Assembly: GCF_000372725.1 (NCBI RefSeq)
Contig: NW_005199150.1
Span: 19,970 to 83,969 of the forward strand
Direction: 5' to 3'
Length of the DNA: 64,000 bases
DNA from: Emiliania huxleyi CCMP1516
Lineage: Eukaryota > Haptophyta > Isochrysidales > Noelaerhabdaceae
Shown here: positions 9,194 through 19,685 of the stretch, in pieces
Position numbering within the stretch: position 1 is the first letter of the stretch
How the letters are laid out: every line of letters begins with the position of its first letter
Translations under genes and position numbers: made by a program
Notes under the pieces: model-generated
Seen by the model: the letters and a program-made list of their open reading frames with translations, nothing else
Told to the model about the DNA's origin: nothing
Database searches by the model: none

Positions 9194-11413
9194 TTAGAGG
9201 TACACGACCACCTTTCGCGCGGCGTCCGTTTTGCAGAGCGGGCACTGGGCGATGCGAGGCGCGCACTGCTTGCAGACCGAGACGTGACGGCACGGCTCAA
9301 ACATGACCATCTTGGGCCGGTCCATGCAGACGCAGCAGAGCTGCTCATCAGCGGCCATCTCGAGCTCCTCCTTCGCCCTCCGGGTGCGCAAGAGCTCAAC
9401 CTCCACGCGCCCCTTCTCCTCCTCGGCCGCCTCCTCGAGCCGCGCCTTATCCTCGCGCGCCTTGGCGAGCTTCGCCTCTGCAATCTTCTTCTCGGCGGAC
9501 GCCTGCCGCGCCTTTGCCTCCGTCTCCTTCTTTGCACGCTTGAGCTCGGCCTGGCTCTCGGCCGCCTGCTTCTCGATCACCTCAATCTGTGCGCGCGCGT
9601 CGGCCGCTTCCGCTGCCGCCTCGGCCGCCGCCTCCCTGCGCGCGCTCTCAATCTCCTCGGCACGCTTCGCCTTTTCGCGTGCCTCACGCTCCTCGCGCTC
9701 CTTGCGGTACTGCGCCGGGTCGTACCCGTAGCTCGCCCGGCGCTCTGCGCCCAGGTACGCCTTCTTCGACCACGCGTCCCACGTCAGCGGCTTGCGAGGC
9801 ATGTTGCCCTCGAGCCACGCCACCTCAAACGGCTTCTCGGAGCGGCGGATCGCCTCCAGCTTCGTCGTCGCGGGCCAGATGGGGTTGCCAGCCTTGTCGT
9901 GCGAGGGGTAGCTGTCGCGGATAGCACCAAAGCCGCCCGGCCCCCGCGGGTACGGCACGAGCTTCATCTGCAGCGTGCGCTCGCGGCCAGTCCCGCCGCG
10001 CTGACGGCCGGGGAAGGCGCGCTCAATCACGCCACCGCTCTGGCGAGCAATGCTGATCGCCATCAGCAGCCGCTCTAGTCCCTCGGACTCGCCCCACTTT
10101 GCCCAGTCGCCGCTGGTCAGGCTCTCGCCGTCGTACCACTCGTGCTTCTCCATCTTGAGGGTGAGGTGCTCGCGGTCAATGCGCGACGCGTCGAGAAGCG
10201 GGATGCCGATGGCGAAGCCGCGCTCGACGTACTTGAGCAAGCGGCACTCGTACGACTCGCCTCGAATCTCGAGGTTGACCGTGTTGATGCGCGTGCGCAG
10301 CGCCGTGATGCAGCGCGGGGTGATGAGCGCCTGCGTCCCGTCGTAGCCAACGCAGCAGCAGTCGATGTCAAAGCCGTTCAGGACGTCGGCCTTGCTCTCG
10401 TACAGCCGCAGGATCACTTGGAACGTGCGGCCGATGAGTCCGCAGCCGACGGTCACCGTGTTGGGCGTCTTGACGAAGCAGACGTCGTTCATCACGCCGC
10501 ACCGCTTGATGATGGTGCGCTGCGTGCGGTGGTAAGGGGTGCGGCGCGAGCGTGATCGGCATGGTCGGATGGGTTATGTGTGCAGGCAGGTGGAACAAAA
10601 ACCGCGCCGTGTGTGGGCGAAGGAGGGATGGGTGCACTACTGCACCTGCAGCCGCGCGAGGATGGCGAGCAGCTTCTTCTGTGCAGCGTCTGCGTCGAGA
10701 CCGTAGACAAAGAGGTCGATGTCTGCCGTCGGCCAGCGGGTCCCTCGAAAGTACTGCTGAAGCGAGCGCGGCGGCTCGTCGCTAGCTCGCCGCTTGCGCT
10801 GGTGGTAGAGGTCGAACTCACACCACGAGGCGCCGCCGTTGCCATCGAGGGGCCTCAGGTCCTTGTAGTCAGGCGGTGCTGGGAGGAGGCTTCCGAGGAC
10901 GGCACCACCGGCCAGCAAAACATTCTCCCAGAGCTCTGCATCCCAGTCGGCAAATAGCCCCCAGGTGAAGTGCTGGAGCTGCGCGCGGAAGGTGCTCTCA
11001 TCGACGGGCCCTCCGCTCCGCGCGGCATCGTTGCGGGCCCGTTCGCCCACCTCGCCGAACAGCTGCTTCGAGACCGGAATCGCCTTTAGCAGCTTGGAGA
11101 GCTCCTTCTTCTGCGGCGGTTTGAGAGCGCGCTGAGTCTCATCGTCAAAAACATTGAGCAGCTCCTCCGCTGGATAGCCCTCAACCTTTGTCAGGTTGCT
11201 CGGCTTCAAAAGCAGCTTGGCGTCACTCTCACGCAGCTGCACAGCGACACGGCCGTCAGCATTGGGCTCGCTCAGCACGATAGCGGCTTTGCCGTTGAGC
11301 TCGTGCTTGGACACCAGCGAGTGGATGTAGACGCGATCGCCCATAAGCGGCGTCGACTCGTCGAAGTCGCCCACAAGCGCCACTGCCTTGTCACTGCACA
11401 GCCCAGAGGCCAT
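9194..11413 (-). CDS. Nucleotidyltransferase-like protein with coiled coil and C-terminal RING
   Basis: Two long minus-strand frames join into one gene. Exon 1 runs from the ATG at 11413 to about 10640. It ends LAILARLQ at a GTGCAG donor. Exon 2 begins after CACGCAG near 10525 (RTIIKRCGVMNDVC) and ends at 9194. Exon 1 holds NVLLAGGAVLGSLL and ADIDLFVYGLD; exon 2 opens with GFDIDCCCVGYDG. This glycine-rich G-G-x-V plus paired acidic pattern resembles a nucleotidyltransferase-type fold often found beside ankyrin or PARP-like domains in protists and large viruses. A long Ala/Glu/Lys/Arg coiled coil follows. The end is a C3HC4 RING (C-x2-C, FEPCRHVSVCKQC, CPLC), so ubiquitin ligase activity is likely. 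The combined role is unknown. Confidence is high for the RING and moderate for the first domain. Confidence 0.75.
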
Positions 11414-11613
11414 CGATGGCCAGAGGTGTGGATGAGTGCCGTCAGTGGTTGGGCGTTTTTTTGTCTAACTTGAGCACTTGAGCACTGGATACTCGTCCCA
11501 CCCCAGCGCCCGCGCCGAGCGGTGTCATCCTATCCGAGAAAGACTGACTGTTTTTCACGCCCCTTCACTTACTTACTTGCCGGCCGCCAGGTGCTCCAAG
11601 GCAGCGGGGGCTG

Positions 11614-11616
<3 letters not shown>

Positions 11617-11701
<85 letters not shown>
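11617..11701. repeat. (CT)n microsatellite
   Basis: About 40 CT units lie downstream of cysteine-rich gene copy A. The equivalent (GA)n lies at the same place after copy B. Confidence 0.95.
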
Positions 11702-11703
<2 letters not shown>

Positions 11704-11942
11704 GGTACATCGTCGGAGACACGAGAACGAACGTACACTCATGACCAGACAGACAGCAGGAGACGGGCGCGCACATCACTAATACGTAGACACCGTACTG
11801 AACAAGACACACCAGGCATGGACACTTACCCGGGCCGTCCCGGAAGCCATGGGTCTCGCTCTCTCTCTCTCGCAGTAGACAAAGCAAAACGCAGAAGACA
11901 GGTGCGATCCTAGGGGGCTGCCGCCTGCGCCGTTTGCTGCTC

Positions 11943-13220
11943 TCAAATCTGCCAGTCGCCGCTCGGACAGGTGACGACGTGCAGGTCCACCTTCTTCTGC
12001 CGGCAGCCGTGCAGGCTTCCAGCAGCCACCTGGTGGTTCGGCTGGATGGACTTCGTCCACGCGTCGCGGCTCGAAGCATCGCCCAGAGGGCTGCCGCACC
12101 AGAAGTTGACCACCTTCTTGTCGTCCTGGCCACAGAAGCCAACCTCCCACTGGCCGCTAACCGGATCGACGCACTTGCTTGCCTCGTAGATCCGCCGGAT
12201 CTTCTCGTCGGGATACTTGAATTTATCGCATGCCATCGGATGCAGGCCCATCGCTGCCAGCGAGGGGAGGTTCGGAGCCTCGGTAATGCAGGCATCGCAG
12301 GCGCCGTTCAGGTCGGGGCAAAGATCCTTGTTGTTCCAGTCACCGTCAATGCGGCGCTTCGGCTCGGGCGAGTTGTTGGGGTCTCCGTCGCGGAGAGCTG
12401 GGCAGTCCACGTTCTCCTCCTTGAGACAGTCCGCGGGTGTCCCTCCCTTCGGACAGGTCGCGACCTTGTAGTCGAACTTGGCCGCGTAGTCCTCGCACGC
12501 GGGCGTCTCGACGTCAACAAATGTGGCGTAGTACTCACTGGACATGCTGAAGCCCTGGTAGTTGGAGAACGAGGGCGAGACCTGGCCCTGCGTGGCGCCG
12601 CCGCCGATGCACAGCTCCTGGCCGGGCCCGGTGAGACCGACGTTCATCTCAATGAAGGTGTTCTTCGTGAGCTTTGACCCGACGACCGCACACTTGCCAT
12701 CCGGACCCACCACGGCGCAGTGCTTTGGGTTGCCGTGGACAGGGTCGCTGTCTCCTTGCCAGCTGAACCGCCAGGCCAGACGTGTCGAGGCGGCGTGCTG
12801 CTGGGTGCCGCTCTGCAGCTTGTCCTTGCCGTGTGCTTTGATCGTCTGGCAGCTGTCCTCTGCGCGGATGTCGCCCTCGTTCTTCCCGTTCGGGAGCTTG
12901 CACTTGTTCTCCGGACCGCCAAAACCGACCATGTCGATGTCGAACCCGCACTTGTTCTCCACGATGATGTTGTTGATGTGCAGGCAAGTGCTTCCCACGT
13001 CTTTGTCGACGCACTGATTCGGCTTGAACCAGCGCCCGGGGTGCTCTTGGTTGTACGCGGGATCGGACGTGCACTCGCACTGCTGGCCCTGGCACTCTTT
13101 GTACTGCGCGCAGTCGCTCGTCGTGTCGCAGGTATGGTACACGGAAGCCGCCTCTTTCACGGGCAACGCGCTTGCGACCCCAGCGGCGGCGATCATCACG
13201 ACCTTTGAGAATGTCGCCAT
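11943..13220 (-). CDS. Secreted cysteine-rich protein, copy A
   Basis: An intronless 425-residue protein. It opens with a signal peptide (MATFSKVVMIAAAGVASALP) and has about 30 cysteines, so it should be exported and disulfide-rich. Notable stretches are CAQYKECQGQQCECTSD, an IIVENKCGFDID block faintly like the thaumatin opening, FWCGSPLG and a C-terminal HGCRQKKVDLHVVTCPSGDW. I do not recognise the family. The thaumatin resemblance is weak and only suggestive. At the positions I compared, the coding sequence is identical to copy B. Lacking introns sets it apart from most neighbours and fits recent spread by duplication. Confidence 0.85.
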   Translation of the reverse strand: MATFSKVVMIAAAGVASALPVKEAASVYHTCDTTSDCAQYKECQGQQCECTSDPAYNQEHPGRWFKPNQCVDKDVGSTCLHINNIIVENKCGFDIDMVGFGGPENKCKLPNGKNEGDIRAEDSCQTIKAHGKDKLQSGTQQHAASTRLAWRFSWQGDSDPVHGNPKHCAVVGPDGKCAVVGSKLTKNTFIEMNVGLTGPGQELCIGGGATQGQVSPSFSNYQGFSMSSEYYATFVDVETPACEDYAAKFDYKVATCPKGGTPADCLKEENVDCPALRDGDPNNSPEPKRRIDGDWNNKDLCPDLNGACDACITEAPNLPSLAAMGLHPMACDKFKYPDEKIRRIYEASKCVDPVSGQWEVGFCGQDDKKVVNFWCGSPLGDASSRDAWTKSIQPNHQVAAGSLHGCRQKKVDLHVVTCPSGDWQI

Positions 13221-13417
13221 GGTGGTTGACTTCCTGACGCGGTGAGGCGCGGGGACGCGGTGAGGCGCGCTCTCGGCCTGGCGCGGCGCGACGGGCGGAG
13301 CGGGCAGCGCACGAGTGTGAGGTGAACTGACTCGTGGTTTGCTTCTGTCTGTCTGAGTCCTGCAAGGTTTGCTTCTGAGACTGAGTCCTGCAAGGAAATC
13401 GGCGGCAATGATGTTCG

Positions 13418-13510
13418 TTTTACCGATAGTCGGGTTGCTTCCTTGAGTGGTCGGTGCTCTTATATTGAGGGTTTTCGCCGTACGCGGGGAGGCCGGATCC
13501 CCATAAGACC
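13418..13510 (+). repeat. 93-base direct repeat, first copy
   Basis: It begins gttttaccgatagtcgggtt and ends ggatccccataagacc. An essentially identical copy lies at 13742-13834. It abuts the edge of duplicated block A. The class is unknown. Confidence 0.85.
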
Positions 13511-13741
13511 CCCCCCAAACACAGAAAACACACGGCGGCGCAGGGGTGGACGGTGGGATGCGCGCTGAGATGAGTGCCGTGAGGCGCGGGGATGACGGTA
13601 AAGTGCCAAGACGGCGCTCTTGGCGTAGTTTGTTGAATTCCGCTTACCCGGCGTAATTCGTGATTTCCGCACCTCTTCGGCAGCGCTCGCACGCCCTCGC
13701 GTCAAAACACCATCATGTCGCCCTTTCGGGTGACAGCAAGC

Positions 13742-13834
13742 AGTTTTACCGATAGTCGGGTTGCTTCCTTGAGTGGTCGGTGCTCTTATATTGAGGGTTT
13801 TCGCCGTACGCGGGGAGGCCGGATCCCCATAAGA
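13742..13834 (+). repeat. 93-base direct repeat, second copy
   Basis: Copy of 13418-13510, 324 bases downstream. The intervening DNA shows no coding frame that I trust. Confidence 0.85.
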
Positions 13835-14045
13835 CCCTTCGAGGCCGGTCGCGTCCGGTATTATGTGAAGCCCTTTGAGGACGCCATTGGAAGTAGGTCC
13901 TGTTGCGCCCAGTTACCGCGTTTGCCACGGGTCCACTGCTCCACCGCCCTGTCCCTGGCGGTAGCAGTTTCCGTCGTGTTCCTGCATGTGAGGTTTCCTG
14001 CCGATTCCCGGCCGCAGGAAGGATTCCTCTGGTTGCCGCCCCAGG

Positions 14046-14690
14046 CCATCGCCATAGCGATCCAGTCGGCCCTGCTGCTCTCCAGCACCAGGTGTTTCTG
14101 TTCAGGCCCATCGCCGTAGCGATCCTGTCGGCTCTGCTGCTCCCCGGCTAGCAGGTAGCCCTGCTGCTCCCCGACAGCAGCAATGGTGAAGCTCTTGCCG
14201 CCACAGGCCCATCGCCAAGCGATCCTGTCGGCTCCGCGGCCCCTAGGCCCAACAGGTGAGGTTCTCCTGCGCTATCCCCCGACCCGGCGCCCTGTCGGGC
14301 TCGCCGGCCGCCGGTTCAGCGCCCCACCCGTCCGGCTGGCCCCCTTATTGGGCCTGCCAGCCGCTGGTCGAGCGCTTGCGCTGCCCTCCGGCCCGACGCC
14401 CTCATAGGGCCCGCCGGCCGCCGGTTGAGCGCATATCCCGCGAGACGTCCCCGCGTTCTCGCCTGCGCTGTCCCCCGATCCGGCGCCCTTGTCGGGCCCG
14501 CCGGCCGCCGGTTGAGCGCCCCGCCCGCCCGGCTGGCCCCCTTATCGGGCCTGCCAGCCGCCTATCGAGCGCCTGCGCTGTCCTCCGGCCCGACGCCCTT
14601 ATAGGGCCCGCCGGCCGCCGGCTCAGCGCCCCGCCCGCCCGGCTGGCCCCCTTATCGGGCCTGCCATCGCGAGATTCTCTGATGACGCAA
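14046..14690. repeat. GC-rich tandem repeat array
   Basis: The first part has three imperfect copies of a unit with catcgcc(gt)agcgatcctgtcgg. The second part has two ~197-base units starting near 14285 and 14482, each with sub-repeats of cgccggccgccggtt and ggctggcccccttatcggg. Open frames across it are a by-product of the composition. No gene is supported from 13835 to 14820. Confidence 0.75.
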
Positions 14691-14711
14691 GCTTTCCTAC
14701 ATATCTATTTT

Positions 14712-14783
14712 TGTACTCTCTGCTGTACTTTGGGGACGTTATATATTGTAAGTACCCGTCCTCAAAGTACAGAAGAGAGTACA
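14712..14783. repeat. Near-perfect hairpin with 27-base arms
   Basis: The arms at 14712-14738 and 14757-14783 are reverse complements with two mismatches. An AT-rich 18-base loop separates them. The arm begins tgtactctctgctgtacttt. It could be a tiny foldback transposon or a structured RNA end. It lies just upstream of the module fragment at 14827. Confidence 0.8.
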
Positions 14784-14826
14784 GATTTCCCCTCTGCGAA
14801 GCCTGCCTTTACAAGGGTTAAAACGG

Positions 14827-15360
14827 ATGTTGAAGAACATGTCGACGCTGTACGTTGGCTGCGCCGTCCTCATCCTCCTCGATCGCGGCTACCAATCCCG
14901 CTTCTGGACAAGCTTTGAGGCGTGGCTCGCCTTGCGCACCGCCACCGCCGAGGGTCTCGCGAACACGCCTTGCCCGACCGACACCGTGGCTGTGGAAGGC
15001 GGGCTGGCGCAAATATCGCCGCGCGCGAGCGTTGCGACAGTGTACGGCGCGCCCAGCGCGCTCATTCAGTCGCTGCAGGAGGAATGGGCAATGTGCACTC
15101 GTGAGGAGGCGCGTGAGAAGCTCAGGTCGCCCGACGTGAGCGTGACCAACGGAAGGATAAGACAATGCAGTTGGGCTGGTGGGAGGACGGCAAAGTGGAA
15201 GGGTGCCAAATCTTTGAGCTTGACGACCTCGCACAAGAGGTCTTGGCTCCTGACAGGAGCACACGGGAAAGCGAGAAGCTTCGGCGAATACGGACCGCCA
15301 AGCAGAGGCGCCTCTTGGCGCGAGCCAAGGAAGTTTGCGGCTCTCAGCCAGAGCTTCGTT
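14827..15360 (+). pseudogene. Broken copy of an algal SRFWTxFEAWL module gene
   Basis: The frame from 14827 reads VLILLDRGYQSRFWTSFEAW, then SLQEEWAMCTREEAREKL and SPDVSVTN. From memory this matches a module common in haptophyte and dinoflagellate proteins of unknown function (typically SRFWTQFEAWLS ... DVTVTNQSDK). After SPDVSVTN the family sequence continues in another frame (QRKDKTMQLGW), so the frame is shifted near 15150. The remaining plus-strand frame (IFELDDLAQEVL) runs to about 15362. The N-terminal part of the family is absent. I take it for a decayed gene end, though an unseen intron is possible. Confidence 0.5.
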
Positions 15361-15362
15361 AG

Positions 15363-15638
15363 GCGGAGTTGTGAGGACTGACTTGATACATCATAATGGC
15401 GCACAGGAGCCAAGCAAATGATTCGGCTCAGTCAGAGGCTCAGAGCGTACGTAGAATATTGTGTACAAGTAGTACAAGGTTCTCGGTCGCTGCCCCACAC
15501 AGCCCCCCTTACCCCGTCACCCTCGCCTCTCGCTGCCGACAGCCGTTTACTGTATGAATGTGTTTTTACCACGTACGACAGTCGGTGGTACTCTTTACTA
15601 TGCAAACGAAAAGACGTACTGTTCAAACACACACATAC
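15363..15638. other. Intergenic stretch
   Basis: Nothing recognisable is seen between the broken module gene and the end of the SNF2 gene. It is less GC-rich than the surroundings. Confidence 0.4.
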
Positions 15639-18600
15639 TCAAAACCCACCCTCAGGCTCATCCCGCTTGCTGCGCGGCGGATGCGAATACCTGGCCAAAT
15701 GTGCGGGGTTGGTTTGGTAGCACCTGGCGCCATATTTGCACGGCGGGAGCGGCTGCTGCCGCGCGGGGTGAGAGTACTGTGCTAGGTGCACCGGGTTGGT
15801 CTGATAGCAACTGGCGCCAAATCGGCACGGTGGCTTAGCGGCAGCAAACGGCGGCGCGAACGGTGTTGGCTGAGCCTGAGGCGGCTGCTGCTGTGGCGGT
15901 GGCAGCCCCACCAACGCGTCGTCGTCGTCGTCGTCGCCATCATCCACCGCCACGGGAAAGAAGCGCGACGGCACCACTCGCGCCGGCGGGGCCGGTGGGG
16001 CGACGGCAGGAACACGCACCCGCGCTTGCTGCTGCTGCGCTGCCGCCGCCGCCGCCGCTCCACCACCACCTCGACTATCGCTACCGCCGCCACCGCTGCT
16101 GCTTCCCGCTGCCCCCGCCGCGTCTGCCTTGGCGGCGCCACCCTGCCTTGGCGGCGGCGGCTCCGACGACTCGATCAGGTTGCCTGTGGCCGGGTCGACG
16201 GCGGCGCACAGGTCGGCGATCCTGCCAGCCTGCCGCCAGCACTTGTCAGCGGAGACGCCGCTCCAGTCGTCGTTCACGACACCCGCCTCGAGCGCGAGCT
16301 TGTCCTCGTGCACCTGACTCGGGCGATCTCGGGCGGATCTCGGGCGGATCTCGGGTGATCTGGGGTGCATCTCGGGTGCATCTCGGGTGCATCTCGGGTG
16401 CATCTCGGGTGCATCTCGGGTGCATCTCGGGTGCATCTCGGGTGCATCTCGGGTGCATCTCGGGTGATCTCTAGCGCGGGCTCGTCGCGCGCGCCTTGGT
16501 CAGCGCCCAGTCTGGCGAACCGCGCGCGAGCAGGTGGTAGATGGATACCTATCTCGCGCAGCCTCGGTTCGCCTCGGTTATCTCGGGCCATCTCGGGCGC
16601 CGGCAACTTGCGAGTGTGGGGGTGGGGGGTGGGGGGTGGCCGCCTCTGACGTCTGTCCGCACCGGTGGATCCGCTTCTCGACCTGGCGCGAGATCACCCG
16701 AGATCACCCGAGATCGCCCGAGATCGCCCGAGATCACCCGAGATCGCTCGAGAGGGCCGGTGGGGCCGCGTCCAAGGCCTGGCGCGTGTCTGCGGGGCTG
16801 AAGGACTGCGAGAGCATCACCATCGCCGTGACGCCCGGAACCAGGTTGAGGCCGACGCCACCCGCCTTGAGCGACAGCCCGAGCACGCCCGACTTGCAGC
16901 CGAGGAAGGCCTGGGAGAGGGCGGCGGAGGCGAGGGCGGGACGGCGAGCGCGGCGGTGAGAGGGGGGCGGGGGAGGTGAGGGCGGCGGTGGAGGGAGGGA
17001 AGGGGGGGGGGGGGGGGGGCAAGGCCCCCGGCCGCAAAGGCGTTGTCGGGCTGGGCGAAAAAGGGGGCAAGTCGGAGGAGGGGGCAAATCCAAAGAGGGG
17101 GCCGTGGGTGAAGGTAAGGGGAAAGGGGGGGGGTTCAAGGGAGGGGCAGTTGGCCTTTAAAAGGGGATTGCCCCCCTTCCCCAAAAGGGACCCATCGTAC
17201 GTCCCGTGCCACTCCAGCGGCACCTCACGAACGAATGGACCACTGGAGGACTGGGAGAGGGAGCCATCGTCCCGTGCCGCTCCAGCGGCACCGCGGCTCG
17301 CACGAGCGCGACGCAGATCTGCAGGATGCCCACGCTCTCGGCCACGACGACGAAGCGCGGGTGGCGCGGCGCAATCTCCGCCACGAGACTGGCGAGCGCG
17401 TCGAGGAAGCCCGAGCCGCCGGCCGCAATCGCGCTGGCCGCGTCGCCGCGCGCGTTGCTCGCGCCTGCAGGACATGTCCCAAGGACGTGTCGTGGACGTG
17501 TCCTGGCAGCGCGTCGAGGCCGCGCGTCGCTCGCACCCTCCGCGTAGAGCCGAGGGCTGACGATCAGCTGGCGGAGCTGCGCGGAGGGGGGAAGCGGCTT
17601 GGTCGGCGAGGGGCGGGCGGGGCGGTGGCCGTGGCGGTGCGCGCCTTCTGCAACTTAGCGAGCAGCGCGATGAGGAGCGCGCCTGAGGGGCTGATTGGCT
17701 GATTCGTTAGCAATGAGCCGTCGTCGACTAGAGCGGCGCGAGGAGAGGAGGAGGAGGAGGGCGCCTCGCCCTCGCGCGTCCGCGTTCATCTGCACGCGGA
17801 GGCGCCTCATGATCTCCCACTCGCCCATGTACTCGCTCGCGTCGGCCGGGCGCAGCCGGATGTGAAAGTGGCGCACGACGCGGTGCATCGGCGGCAGCTT
17901 GAGCACCTGCGGGGCGGGGCATGGACGTGGCACGGACGTGTCGTGTCGTGGGCGTGTCGTGGGCGTGTCGTGGGCGTGTCGTGGGCGTGCCGTGGGCGTG
18001 TCGTGTGCGTGTCGTGGGCGTGTCGTGGGCGTGTCGTGGGCGTGTCGTGGGCGTGTCGTGGGCGTGTCGTGGACGTGTCGTGGACGTGGGCTCAAGGGGC
18101 GGCCGCTTGAGCACCTCCTCGGTGACGCGGTGCTGCGTCTCTCGGTAAAGCGCCGCCGTCCGCGTGCTGACTGTGCCCTTGACGCCCTTCTCCAGCCACT
18201 CCTTCTCGCTGTCGAGCGGGCTCCCAGCGCAGACAGCGTACATCTGGCCGGCCGCGTCGCGCGGGCTGTTGCAGATCGGCGTGCCGGTGCAGATGCCTGC
18301 GGGACATGTCCGGGACACGTCGGGCGGACCTGTCCACGACAGGTCGCGGCGAGGCGGTGCGGATGCCGCGGAGCCGCGCCGTCCGCGCGATGCGGTGGTG
18401 CGCCTCGCACCACGCCTGATCACGAGCGCGGGGCTGTCAGACGACGGGCGCTTCACCACGTGCGGCGGCTTGTCTGCGCCCCCCCCCGCCGTCCGCGGGT
18501 TGCGCAGGATGTGGGCCTACCTCATTCATCACGAGTGAAGCAGGAGTAGCATCGTTGATTCGCCGCGGGATGCGCAGGGGGGGGGGGCCTCGTCGATGGA

Positions 18601-19533
18601 GAGCAGCTCGAGGCCGTCCTGCTCGAGAGAGGCGAAGAGAGGCGCCTTTGCGCCGCGCGGCGACCACCCGCCCACCCACCGCCGGCCGCCTGTTCACAGC
18701 TGCACCTGTGAAGAGACGCTCGCAGGCGCGGCACCGGCCCACCGCCGCCCGCCGTTCGGCATCGAAACCTCGTGGTGCTCCTCGACCCAGGCGTGGCACC
18801 GCTTGAAGATGTTTGTCACGCAGTCGCGCGTGAGGATGATCACCTTTGCGTTCTGCAGCGCGGCCGCCGTCACGTCGCCCGCCTTGGACGTGCAGAGCAC
18901 CTCGCGCGAGCGCACGCGCAGGTACTCTGTGGTCGTGCGCGCCCAGTGCTGCAGCACCGCCGCCGGGCTCGAGATGAGCAGCCGGCCGCACGCGCGCCCC
19001 TCGCGCCGCGCCTGCGCCTCGAGCGCGGCGTAGACCAGCATCGTCGAGCACGTCTTGCCGAGGCCCGGCTCGTGGACCAGCGAGTACACCGACGGGCGCG
19101 AGGAGCAAAAGGCGGCCGCGTCCAGCTGGTGCGCCATCGGCTCGAACGGCCGGCGGGTGCGCACGAGGCCGCCGTGTTCCTCAAGGAGGGAGGAGAAGAA
19201 GCCCGACGCTGGCGGCGCTGCGCTGCTGCCGGCTGGCGCCGCGCTGCTGCCGGCTGCTGTGGGCGGTGGGAAGGCCGACGTTGGTGGCGCCGCGCTGCCG
19301 CCCGCAGCGGCGGGCGGTGGGAAGGCCGCCGTTGGTGGTGCCGTGCTGCTGCCCGCAGCGGCGGGCGGTGTGATCTCCTCGACGTCGCTGTCGTCCACAG
19401 TCGCGTCGCTGTCAGCATCGGCGGCAGCGTGCGGCGCGTCGTCGCTGTCGTCGATGTCCGCGCCGAAGTAGCGCGACGCCACGATTTGCTCCACCGGCTC
19501 ATCCTCCTCGTCTGAGCTGCAAAGGTTTATCAT
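15639..19533 (-). CDS. SNF2-family ATPase with C-terminal tandem PBZ zinc fingers
   Basis: Exons on the minus strand carry the helicase motifs in order. An acidic head (MINLCSSDEEDEP) starts at 19533. Motif I, LVHEPGLGKTCSTML, lies near 19050-19085. The DEAx box, LLSIDEA, is near 18595. GTPICNSPRD, near 18265-18295, is the SNF2 'GTPI.N' motif. RFVVVAESVGILQIC is near 17340. SLKAGGVGLNL is near 16860. RIHRCGQT, near 16660, is motif VI. The last exon (16320-15639) has an Asp/Gln/Pro-rich linker and then two fingers of spacing C-x5-C-x6-H-x5-H with the YxxNPxHLxxYSHP signature of poly(ADP-ribose)-binding PBZ fingers. The protein should therefore be an ATP-driven DNA/chromatin translocase drawn to poly(ADP-ribose). 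Introns are full of short tandem repeats and some edges are unclear. Around 17000-17180 the sequence looks low quality. An earlier in-frame ATG is possible. Confidence 0.75.
16322..16470. repeat. Intronic minisatellite, gcatctcggg unit
   Basis: About ten perfect gcatctcgggt units inside an intron of the SNF2 gene, flanked by degenerate ggcggatctcgg units. Confidence 0.9.
17199..17294 (-). repeat. Exon-edge duplication in SNF2 gene
   Basis: cgtcccgtgccactccagcg at 17199 recurs as cgtcccgtgccgctccagcg at 17267, with shared bases beyond the quoted part. One copy is the end of the exon encoding VRAAVPLE; the other lies in the adjoining intron. Confidence 0.7.
17936..18085. repeat. Intronic minisatellite, cgtgtcgtggg unit
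   Basis: About 12-13 copies of an 11-base unit, cgtgtcgtggg, lie in an intron of the SNF2 gene. The reverse-complement motif (cacgacacg/cacgtccacg) also fills introns near 5860 and 28600. Confidence 0.9.
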
Positions 19534-19685
19534 GGCGTCTGCGTCGGGGAGGGGGGCCCCAACAAAAAAAGAAAAACGACGGCATTTCATCCATCGATGG
19601 CGCTGCCCGTTGCACGATCGCACCTTATGGAGCCGCACCTACGGAGCTGCGGTGGCGTAGAGGCCCAGCCCAGATGCTGCAGCGA

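Larger units (their letters stand above)
11498..13416 (-). repeat. Duplicated block, copy A (inverted)
   Basis: The reverse complement of this block matches 20979-22884 almost perfectly, including promoter, gene, 3' flank and a CT/GA microsatellite. The left edge breaks at cccaccccagc and the right edge at atgttc. A third copy at 24598-26549 shares the gene but stops at the microsatellite. Confidence 0.9.

Noticed and set aside
11600-11745. Ser-Leu and Arg-Glu repeat proteins over (CT)n and (GA)n tracts
   Set aside because: They are translations of microsatellites.
11943-13220. Thaumatin-like call for the cysteine-rich protein
   Set aside because: Only the ENKCGFDID opening resembles thaumatins; the cysteine order and later motifs do not match well enough.
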